A DNA stretch of 64,000 bases from Cochleicola gelatinilyticus (GTDB lineage: Bacteria > Bacteroidota > Bacteroidia > Flavobacteriales > Flavobacteriaceae): contig NZ_LRXL01000012.1 in assembly GCF_001637325.1 (NCBI RefSeq), positions 62,001 through 126,000 of the forward strand, read 5' to 3'. Below the pieces are notes generated by a model that saw only the letters and a list, made by a program, of their open reading frames with translations, searched no databases and was not told the DNA's origin. Positions 57,072 to 64,000 of this stretch are shown here, in pieces (the stretch's first letter is position 1; every line of letters begins with the position of its first letter). Position numbers and translations under genes: made by a program.

Positions 57072-57116
57072 CAAATAGGCGCATAGAATCTTGTATTTTA
57101 TGCGCCTATTTTTTTT
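57072..57116. terminator. Bidirectional rho-independent terminator between ligase and bshC
   Basis: Perfect 12-base stem AATAGGCGCATA / TATGCGCCTATT with a 13-base loop and a T8 run on the plus strand. On the minus strand the tail is weaker (TTTGCTTT). It separates two convergent genes. Confidence 0.9.
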
Positions 57117-57118
57117 AG

Positions 57119-58714
57119 CTATAACTCAATTACTGTAAATTGATGGCGCAAAGGATCAAGTTCCTCTTTTAAGGTGTCGAGTAAAACTTCTCCATATTCA
57201 AGATACCATTCCGAAAAATTAATTGTTCGTTCTTGTAGGCTTTGCTTCGGAAACAATTCATCTTGAATTAACGTAACACGCTCTAAAGAATCTGCTAGCT
57301 TGCGTTTCTGGGCTTTCAACAACCTTTTTTCAAGGTGTGACAATCCATTAATTTGCTTTTTCTCTTGTGCTCCTACAGCTCCTACAAAAGAGGCATCGGT
57401 TTTCTTTGCGAGTTCATATAATGCTTCAAATTGTTTCTGAAGGTGTTCTTTTTGTGCTGTAAAATCGATTGCAATGTTTGAAACTTTCTTCGTGTATAAC
57501 GTTCTTAGATCAGACTGTTTCAGGAATAAATCGTTAAGCGATACTTGTAACTGCTTCAGTTTTTCTGAAAATTCTAAAGGCATGAGCAATACCGAATTCC
57601 GAAGTAATAATATAGGAAAAAGAACTTCTACGGCTTCAAAATAATCTTTTAACTGAAACCAATAGGCCAATTCTCCACCGCCACCCACATAGCAAAGATT
57701 GGGTAATATTACCTCTTGATATAATGGACGTAACAAGGCGTTTGGTGAAAATCGTTCCGGATGAGATTCAAGTTCTTTAAGAAGTTCTTCTTCAGAAAAA
57801 GACAAGTTAGTGTCATTAATGTAAAAGATTCCTTCTTTTTCAACAATGCGTTCACGAATCCCTTCTAGCAGGTAAAACAAATTAATTTCACGCGGATGTA
57901 CCTGCTCTGGGTATCCTAATTTTGTTAGCTTATTTGTGGTTTTTGTAATGGTTGTATACGAAATTCCCGACCGTAGTTCTTTTTCAGCAAAAGGAACAAA
58001 CGCCCGTTTTAAATCGGCATCGTCTCCATCGATTACGACAAGACCATAGTCTGAAAACAAAGCATTGGCAAGGTATCGGGTCGCTTCCGTTAAGGTAGCG
58101 TGTTTTGTATAAGCATCTTCAAATAATTGAAGAAGCTGCTTTGCATGGTGACTATTTCCTAAAGTTTTCTTTAAAGCTTTATGTACTTCTTCAAGTCCTT
58201 CTGTAGAAAGTGCGCCCACAGCGCCCCCCGAAGCATGATCCCACTGCACTTTTTTTCCGAAGAGATTAAAATAATTAATTTCTTCAAAATCGTGGTCTTC
58301 TGTTGCCATCCAATACACAGGCACAAAATGATTGTTGGAATGTGTCTTATTAAGTTTCTCTGATAAATTGATCACCGAAAAAATCTTGTACAGAAAATAC
58401 AAAGGCCCAGTAAACATATTTAATTGGTGCCCTGTAGTAATGGTAAACGTAGTTGCTTCGGAAAGTGAATCGATATTAATTTGAGTGGCTTGAGAAACAT
58501 TTATCCCTTTATACTGATTGGTAAGTGCTGCGACTAATGTTTTTCTTTGAACAGAACTAAACGTCTTTTGCTTTTCTTGAAGCTGTGGTTCAAAATTTTC
58601 TAACTTCGGAAACCGATGGTAAAAAGATTGTAACTCCTCTTTTTCTGCAAGATAGTCACAGATTAATTGCGAGAAATATTGGGTTTCGGAATACGGAAGG
58701 TAATGTACCGGCAT
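57119..58714 (-). CDS. bshC: Bacillithiol biosynthesis cysteine-adding enzyme BshC
   Basis: A 531-residue BshC. It begins MPVHYLPYSETQYFSQLI with the family-specific TTGHQLNMFTGPLYFLYKIFSVINLSEKL and YWMATEDHDFEEINYF. A long coiled-coil lies around residues 380-490. BshC joins cysteine to glucosaminyl-malate to finish bacillithiol, the low-molecular-weight thiol of many Bacteroidota and Firmicutes. bshA and bshB are not in the window. It converges with the ligase gene. Confidence 0.95.
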   Translation of the reverse strand: MPVHYLPYSETQYFSQLICDYLAEKEELQSFYHRFPKLENFEPQLQEKQKTFSSVQRKTLVAALTNQYKGINVSQATQINIDSLSEATTFTITTGHQLNMFTGPLYFLYKIFSVINLSEKLNKTHSNNHFVPVYWMATEDHDFEEINYFNLFGKKVQWDHASGGAVGALSTEGLEEVHKALKKTLGNSHHAKQLLQLFEDAYTKHATLTEATRYLANALFSDYGLVVIDGDDADLKRAFVPFAEKELRSGISYTTITKTTNKLTKLGYPEQVHPREINLFYLLEGIRERIVEKEGIFYINDTNLSFSEEELLKELESHPERFSPNALLRPLYQEVILPNLCYVGGGGELAYWFQLKDYFEAVEVLFPILLLRNSVLLMPLEFSEKLKQLQVSLNDLFLKQSDLRTLYTKKVSNIAIDFTAQKEHLQKQFEALYELAKKTDASFVGAVGAQEKKQINGLSHLEKRLLKAQKRKLADSLERVTLIQDELFPKQSLQERTINFSEWYLEYGEVLLDTLKEELDPLRHQFTVIEL

Positions 58715-58876
58715 AAAGGCTTCAGAAATTGAAGGATAAAAATACGGGTATTATTATGATTTCAGAATAGGCAATTCAGATTTTAGGAAAAGTTTTGGAA
58801 AATGTACTTGTAAATGCGCAACATTCGCTTAAGGAGACGAGTCTTCATTTTCCAATTTATACTTCTAAATTTCCAC

Positions 58877-58884
58877 TATATTTG
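58877..58884 (+). promoter_or_regulatory. Predicted -7 box for the M14 peptidase gene
   Basis: TATATTTG matches TAnnTTTG, 26 bases before the ATG at 58911. Confidence 0.42.
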
Positions 58885-58910
58885 ATTTCGATTTTTAAAA
58901 CACCATTCTA

Positions 58911-61400
58911 ATGACCCGCATTCTTTCGATAGCCCTTTTGCTTATTTCTACTGTCCTTTCCGCACAGGTACAATCTCCCGCCGAATTTTTGGGGTATGAG
59001 ATGGGAACACAGTTTACGCGCCATGCCGATGTTGTTTCTTATTTCGAACATGTTGCTGAAAATAGTGCGATGGTCACATTCGATACCTACGGAAAAACCA
59101 ACGAGCGACGCCCACTTACCTACGCGATTATTTCTTCTGAAGGCAATATTTCTACTATTAAAACCCTGCGTACCAATCACCTAACAAATGCCGGAATACA
59201 AAAAGGAACGGCAACTTCAAACACTGCGATTGTTTGGATGAGCTACAACGTACATGGAAATGAAGCTTCCAGTACCGAAGCAGCGATGAATACGATATAC
59301 AAACTAATTACCGAAAAGAAAGATTATTTACAAAACACCGTAGTGCTCATAGATCCTTGTGTAAATCCCGATGGCCGTGATCGCTATGTAAACTGGTACA
59401 ATCAGGTAAAATCAACTCCTTATAACAAACTACAAGATGCTGCAGAACACCACGAACCTTGGCCCGGAGGACGTCCCAACCATTATCTCTTCGATTTAAA
59501 CCGCGATTGGGCATGGGCGACGCAGGTTGAAAGTCAGCAGCGTTTAAAAATTTACAATCAATGGATGCCACATGTGCATGTCGATTTTCATGAACAAGGC
59601 ATTAACAATCCGTATTATTTTGCACCTGCTGCCGAACCTTTCCATGAGATCATAACCGATTTTCAACGGGACTTTCAAACAGAGATTGGGAAAAACCACG
59701 CTCGATACTTCGATAAGGAAGGTTGGTTGTTCTTTACGCGAGAAAGTTTCGACCTATTATATCCTAGTTATGGAGACACCTACCCCATGTTCATGGGTGC
59801 CATAGGAATGACATACGAGCAAGCAGGTCACGGACGTGCTGGTTTAGGCATTGATACCGATGAAGGATACGAACTTACCTTAGTTGATCGTGTGGCGCAT
59901 CACACAACTACTGGATTATCGACAATTGAAGTTGCTTCAAAAAACGCAAACAAACTTGTTACAGAGTTTAAAAATTATTTTTCGAAAACCAATTTTACAT
60001 ACAAAAGCTACGTTTTAAAAGGGCATCCCGATAAATTAAAAGCACTTACCACTCTTTTAGATCGACATGAGATTGTCTATGGATATACGAACAGTGGCAC
60101 CGTAAATGGGTATAATTATACTACGGCGACCAAAAGTTCTATGGATGCTACCGGGGCACTTGTTGTAAGTACCAACCAGCCAAAAGGAAACATGGTAAAA
60201 GTACTGTTTGAACCAGATGCTAAACTAAGTGATCCTTTAACCTACGATATTACGGCGTGGAGCATTCCGCATGCCTATGGATTAGAAGCCTTAGCAAGTA
60301 CGAGTTTAATAAATGCTACAGCGACTACACCTAACAAATTTAAGAATACAAGTGCAGCTACTCCTTCTGCGGCAGGGTATATCGCAGATTGGAACAGCGT
60401 ATACGATGCGGCCTTTCTTTCTGAATTACTAAAACAGGATATTCGAGTTCGGTTTTCTGAAAAAGAACTTCAGTTTAATGGAAAAACATTTAATCGGGGT
60501 AGTTTAATTATTACAAAAAGTGACAATCGAACCAATAACGAGTTTGATCAAAAAGTAATTAAAATAGCAAAGAAACACCAACGAAACTTATATGCTGCCA
60601 CAACAAGCTTTAGTGATAATGGAACCGATTTTGGTTCTCCCGATCTCAAATTAATCAACACACCACGTGTCGCCATGTTAAAAGGAAAGGGAGTGTCCTC
60701 ACTAAGCTATGGCACCTTATGGCACTTTTTTGAAACCCAGTTACAATATCCAATAACTTCTGTAGACACCGATTATTTTGATTCGGTTTCATTAAATACA
60801 TTCGACATTCTCGTCCTCCCCGATGGATGGTACTCTAGTGTTATTAATGAAGAAAGACTAAAAGAGATCACAGCTTGGGTTCGACGTGGAGGAAAAATAA
60901 TTTCATTGGGAAATGCGGTACGCTTTTTTGAAGGTAAAGAAGGTTTTGATCTAACAGAAAACAAACCCGATACTACCGAAACGAATGAAGCTTCGAAAGC
61001 AGAAAAATTAATTCCCTACGATCAACGCGAACGAAACGGAGTAACCGACCTTATAACAGGAAGTATTTACAAAATTAAGTTAGACCCTTCGCACCCCATG
61101 GCATTTGGTTATGGTGATTCTTATTTTAGTTTAAAACTTGGTAGTGATTCGTATCAGTTCTTAGAAAATGGCTACAATGTAGGGTATATACAAGATGAGC
61201 CTATCTCCGTTTCAGGTTTCTCTGGAAAGAATGCAAAAGCAAAGCTTAAAAATTCTATGGTATTTGGAGAAGCAAGAATGGGACGTGGGAGTATGATCTA
61301 TATAGTAGACGATGTGTTATTTCGTTCTTTTTGGGAAAACGGAAAATTACTCTTTGTAAATAGTTTGTTCTTTGTAAATCCAAATCGCTTTCGCGAGTAA
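58911..61400 (+). CDS. M14 family zinc carboxypeptidase, exported
   Basis: An 829-residue exported peptidase. Signal peptide residues 1-19 (ending TVLSAQ). The zinc ligands are H115 and E118 in SYNVHGNEASSTEA, with the third ligand in the HVDFHEQG segment near residue 225. DPCVNPDGRDRYVNWYNQ is the standard M14 NPDG arginine region. The C-terminal half (about 500-829) has a second, non-catalytic region with VLPDGWYSSVI and GRGSMIYIVDDVLF. There is no T9SS signal, so a periplasmic or outer-membrane location is more likely than secretion. It probably trims peptides. Confidence 0.88.
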   Translation: MTRILSIALLLISTVLSAQVQSPAEFLGYEMGTQFTRHADVVSYFEHVAENSAMVTFDTYGKTNERRPLTYAIISSEGNISTIKTLRTNHLTNAGIQKGTATSNTAIVWMSYNVHGNEASSTEAAMNTIYKLITEKKDYLQNTVVLIDPCVNPDGRDRYVNWYNQVKSTPYNKLQDAAEHHEPWPGGRPNHYLFDLNRDWAWATQVESQQRLKIYNQWMPHVHVDFHEQGINNPYYFAPAAEPFHEIITDFQRDFQTEIGKNHARYFDKEGWLFFTRESFDLLYPSYGDTYPMFMGAIGMTYEQAGHGRAGLGIDTDEGYELTLVDRVAHHTTTGLSTIEVASKNANKLVTEFKNYFSKTNFTYKSYVLKGHPDKLKALTTLLDRHEIVYGYTNSGTVNGYNYTTATKSSMDATGALVVSTNQPKGNMVKVLFEPDAKLSDPLTYDITAWSIPHAYGLEALASTSLINATATTPNKFKNTSAATPSAAGYIADWNSVYDAAFLSELLKQDIRVRFSEKELQFNGKTFNRGSLIITKSDNRTNNEFDQKVIKIAKKHQRNLYAATTSFSDNGTDFGSPDLKLINTPRVAMLKGKGVSSLSYGTLWHFFETQLQYPITSVDTDYFDSVSLNTFDILVLPDGWYSSVINEERLKEITAWVRRGGKIISLGNAVRFFEGKEGFDLTENKPDTTETNEASKAEKLIPYDQRERNGVTDLITGSIYKIKLDPSHPMAFGYGDSYFSLKLGSDSYQFLENGYNVGYIQDEPISVSGFSGKNAKAKLKNSMVFGEARMGRGSMIYIVDDVLFRSFWENGKLLFVNSLFFVNPNRFRE

Positions 61401-61416
61401 TATTTTCGACTAAACC

Positions 61417-62445
61417 TTACTCTTGACCTTCGTGTAATTTTTTTCGATAGGCTGTGGGTAAAATTCCAAAACGCTCAAAAAAGATTTTAGAAAAATAACT
61501 CCTACTTTTAAAACCAATGTTATAAACAATTTCCGACACAGAATCGTCGGTTTCTTTGAGCATATCCCTAGCAATGTCTAGTTTTTTCTCGCGAATATAT
61601 ACATTTACAGATTTTGAGTACAATGCATTAAAACCTGCCTGCATTTTTTTGGCGCTCAATCCAGATTCAGTTACTAGGTCTGAGACTGGAAGGGGTTCAG
61701 AAATATTCTCTTCAATAAATTCGGTGAGTTTATTTATTTTCTTAATGTCGTGAATAGAGATCGACTTTGGAAGGTGAATTTGATTCACGAAATTTTCATG
61801 ATCTAACAATTGCATTGCTAAAACAAGATTTACTTGAGCTTCTAAGGAAAGTGCTTTTATAATTCCTTTCCCGTGAATCTCGCTTATTTTTTTAATTTGT
61901 TGCGCGATCTCGAGATTGTAATTTCCTAAATGAGAATACACAAATTTAGATTCAGAATTCTTAACTATAGGTATAAATCGCTTTGTAATGCAGTGTTCTG
62001 AATTATCCTTTAGTTTTAAATAATCTTCTCTTCCTACTTGTATAAAGTTAACTTTTACATGTAGACCTGTTTTAAACTTTAACGAAGTATGCGAATATTT
62101 TTTATTATTTATAATGATATTTTGAAACTGATTCAACTTTAATTGCTCCCCATCATCATCACAGCAATACTCTAAATTACCTTCTGTGATATAGAAAAAA
62201 ACCAACGGATTAGATTCCTGTCGTTTAAAAATTAAAATTGTTTCTTCAGAAAAAGTTACATCATAATCGATTAAAGAAACACCCGAATCAAAATCAATGG
62301 TTTTAATAATTCCATTACCGTATTCATTATCGAATGTTAACACATGTTCTCCCCATTCTTTCTTTTCAATTTCCCCTCCTATTCTGCTTTTAATCTTTTC
62401 AAGTAAATTTTTGTCATATTCTGTATCTATGGTAATTGATGGCAT
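61417..62445 (-). CDS. AraC family transcriptional regulator
   Basis: A 342-residue regulator with an N-terminal cupin-like sensory region (residues 1-230) of no recognised ligand. The DNA-binding domain has two helix-turn-helix units: PLPVSDLVTESGLSAKKMQAGFNALY, and SVSEIVYNIGFKSRSYFSKIFFERFGILPTAYRKK, the AraC signature. The start of the domain is near residue 238. It stands alone, convergent with the M14 peptidase (16 bases between stops), with a 187-base upstream gap. The target genes are not evident. Confidence 0.88.
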   Translation of the reverse strand: MPSITIDTEYDKNLLEKIKSRIGGEIEKKEWGEHVLTFDNEYGNGIIKTIDFDSGVSLIDYDVTFSEETILIFKRQESNPLVFFYITEGNLEYCCDDDGEQLKLNQFQNIIINNKKYSHTSLKFKTGLHVKVNFIQVGREDYLKLKDNSEHCITKRFIPIVKNSESKFVYSHLGNYNLEIAQQIKKISEIHGKGIIKALSLEAQVNLVLAMQLLDHENFVNQIHLPKSISIHDIKKINKLTEFIEENISEPLPVSDLVTESGLSAKKMQAGFNALYSKSVNVYIREKKLDIARDMLKETDDSVSEIVYNIGFKSRSYFSKIFFERFGILPTAYRKKLHEGQE

Positions 62446-62632
62446 AATGTTTATTGACTTTTTACAGTTTTAAAAATAAAAAATAATATAGTACAAATTA
62501 ATTACTATCTATAAGAAGCGATTAACCTATATGATGTTTCTATTAACTCAAATGAGTTTTAGAAGGATACGCTCTATAAATAATACATGAACACAAACCA
62601 CAGCTACTCACATCTAACTGACAAATAGAAGA

Positions 62633-63865
62633 TTACCTGCCATTTTTAGCTTCGATCCATCGACTTAAATATTTAGAACTTTTTAATGTATGATGCTGAA
62701 ACACCTGTCCGAGAAAAAAAGAGTTACGATGTGCGCCAAGATTTCCTTGAAGCCATATAACTTTTTTTATAAATTTTTCTGAAAATAATTGTTTCTGAAA
62801 CCGCTTTTCTATGAGGTCAAATCCGTTTTTTTGTGCCCGAATCCATTTTGATTTTTCAGTGTACAATTGAATTGCTTCTGAAGCAAAATCGTAAGGTTCA
62901 TCTTTTATCGAGCCATTAAAAGGAAATATTCCACACATACCTTCAGCACCAACGGTAGTAGTAACTGATGGTGTACCATATTGCATTGCATCGAGCAATT
63001 TCCCTTTTAACCCTGCTCCAAAACGTAGCGGAGCCAAGCAAACTCGTGCAGATTGAAAAACATGCCCTGCATCTTCGGCCCATCCTTTTAAGAGAAAACC
63101 TTCTTTTTTATTATTTAATTCACGAATTTGTTGTGGAGCATAAGCCCCAAAGACCTGTAATGTTGCTTGCGGAAGCTCTCTTTTTATTAAAGGCCATATT
63201 TTATTCTTTAATTCTAAAACAGCATCAACGTTAGGAGCATGTAGAAAATTTCCAATCGTCATAAAATCGATTCGTGCTTCAAAAGGAGGGAGTTGTTCTA
63301 TGAAATCTTCAGTAAGTTCATCTAGTAACAATGGAAGATAGAACAATATTCCAAAAGGAACTTGAAAGGTTTTTTGCAGAAGTTCTATTTCAAATTCAGA
63401 AATAATTAAGGAGACATCACATCGAAATATACTTGCCAATTCCCGTTTTGCAATATCTGTGTAAAGATCAGCTTCAGAAACTGGTATCCCTTGCTTAACA
63501 GCTTTGGCTCTTGCTTTCCGAAGAAAATGAAGATCCTCGGTGTCTAAAATCCGTAAAGCATTCGGACAATGTTCTGCCACGCGCCAACCAAATTGCTCTT
63601 CAGTAATAAAACGATCAAACAACACGACCGACGGATTCAACGTTGAAATAAATACATCGAAACTAGGATCGTTTAACTGTATTGCTTCGTAAGTAATCCC
63701 CAGTATATCGAGATTTACAGAACGTTCAGAAATGCTTGCGGTACTGGCAAAAACAATAGTGTACTCATTTTGGGAAAATAATTTGATCAACTGCATCATC
63801 CGTCCACCTGCTGCAGTAGTTGCAGGTTCTGGAATTGTATGACCAATAATAAGAAGTGTTTTCAA
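62633..63865 (-). CDS. Glycosyltransferase (GT4-like)
   Basis: A 410-residue GT-B glycosyltransferase. It opens with MKTLLIIGHTIPEPATTAAGGRMMQLI. The C-domain contains FMTIGNFLHAPNVDAVLEL, LQVFGAYAPQQI, LKGWAEDAGHVFQSARVCLAPLRFGAGLKGKLLDAMQYGTPSVTTTVGAEGM, the donor-binding core of GT4 enzymes. The start codon is TTG. Acceptor and donor are unknown. It follows the partial gene at 63888 on the same strand by 22 bases. Confidence 0.82.
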   Translation of the reverse strand: MKTLLIIGHTIPEPATTAAGGRMMQLIKLFSQNEYTIVFASTASISERSVNLDILGITYEAIQLNDPSFDVFISTLNPSVVLFDRFITEEQFGWRVAEHCPNALRILDTEDLHFLRKARAKAVKQGIPVSEADLYTDIAKRELASIFRCDVSLIISEFEIELLQKTFQVPFGILFYLPLLLDELTEDFIEQLPPFEARIDFMTIGNFLHAPNVDAVLELKNKIWPLIKRELPQATLQVFGAYAPQQIRELNNKKEGFLLKGWAEDAGHVFQSARVCLAPLRFGAGLKGKLLDAMQYGTPSVTTTVGAEGMCGIFPFNGSIKDEPYDFASEAIQLYTEKSKWIRAQKNGFDLIEKRFQKQLFSEKFIKKVIWLQGNLGAHRNSFFLGQVFQHHTLKSSKYLSRWIEAKNGR

Positions 63866-63887
63866 AAAAAATTAAAATGAATGTTTT

Positions 63888-64000
63888 TTACAACTGTTCA
63901 ATAGCAAGATAGCTCATTTTAATGAACGGCTGCTTTTCTTTGCTAAATTCTGTCCAAGCAAAATACAACTTGTCATTGTACAATTCCATTTGAGGGAATC
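63888..64000 (-). CDS. C-terminal end of an unidentified protein (partial)
   Basis: The last 36 codons of a gene that starts beyond the window. The peptide reads FPQMELYNDKLYFAWTEFSK and ends SYLAIEQL. The pattern of a beta-strand with KLYFAWTE resembles the blades of sialidase-like or BNR-type propellers, but this is too short to decide. It lies 22 bases upstream of the glycosyltransferase start, so it is probably co-transcribed with it. Confidence 0.55.
   Translation of the reverse strand, partial: FPQMELYNDKLYFAWTEFSKEKQPFIKMSYLAIEQL

Overview
This 64 kb window is chromosomal DNA from a member of the Bacteroidota, almost certainly a marine Flavobacteriaceae. The evidence is an AT-rich composition (GC roughly 36% by eye), signal peptides ending in -AQ or -GQ, one protein with a type A and one with a type B C-terminal signal of the type IX secretion system (T9SS), bacillithiol-type BshC, promoter -7 boxes of the flavobacterial form TAnnTTTG, and few Shine-Dalgarno sequences. 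Nothing looks like a phage, plasmid, integron, insertion sequence or CRISPR array. I found no rRNA or tRNA gene.

Layout. 1-6.5 kb: the end of a B12-dependent mutase gene, a 2,4-dienoyl-CoA reductase-like SDR, then parA-parB-DUF5683-dapB-lepB-wbqC. 6.5-13 kb (minus): a small tail-anchored protein, mutL, two tandem rhomboid proteases and an EEP-family protein; also ribH and a TPR membrane protein. 13-21 kb: recF, a glycosyltransferase, Sua5/YwlC, a CCA/HD nucleotidyltransferase, heme A synthase, a pRiA4b ORF-3-like protein, a lipid-handling-unknown secreted protein and a nucleoid-associated protein. 21-29 kb: a DUF6624-like gene split by a -1 frameshift at a classic slippery heptamer, an ABC-2 exporter pair, a T9SS type B secreted protein, an outer-membrane-like protein and uvrB. 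29-40 kb: a HELGH metallopeptidase, a GH3 protein, rluF, DUF2254, TerB-like, sucC, a histidine kinase and response regulator, lysA and a cold-shock gene. 40-54 kb (minus): a nitronate monooxygenase-like enzyme, a T9SS subtilase, mnmA, a MORN/YwqK protein, yidC, pyrG, DUF3820, DUF922, OsmC, a LysM-PBP1 protein and guaA. 54-64 kb: a QEGLA (DUF1704) metallopeptidase next to an ATP-grasp ligase, bshC, an M14 peptidase, an AraC regulator, a glycosyltransferase and the end of another gene.

Most genes are housekeeping: chromosome segregation, repair (MutL, RecF, UvrB), lysine/peptidoglycan supply (DapB, LysA), protein export (LepB, YidC), tRNA/rRNA modification (Sua5, MnmA, RluF, CCA) and nucleotide synthesis (PyrG, GuaA).

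The strongest unexplained signals are: (1) an octamer, CTTCRGAA, that I count by hand about 65 times on both strands, against about 4 expected from base composition, and which occurs in all codon phases and between genes; (2) a DUF6624-like gene that becomes intact only through a -1 shift at A_AAA_AAG; (3) an operon pairing a DUF1704 carboxypeptidase-like protein with an ATP-grasp ligase, formally like the tubulin detyrosination/tyrosination pair; and (4) -7 boxes so close to the start codons of guaA and rluF that their mRNAs should be leaderless.
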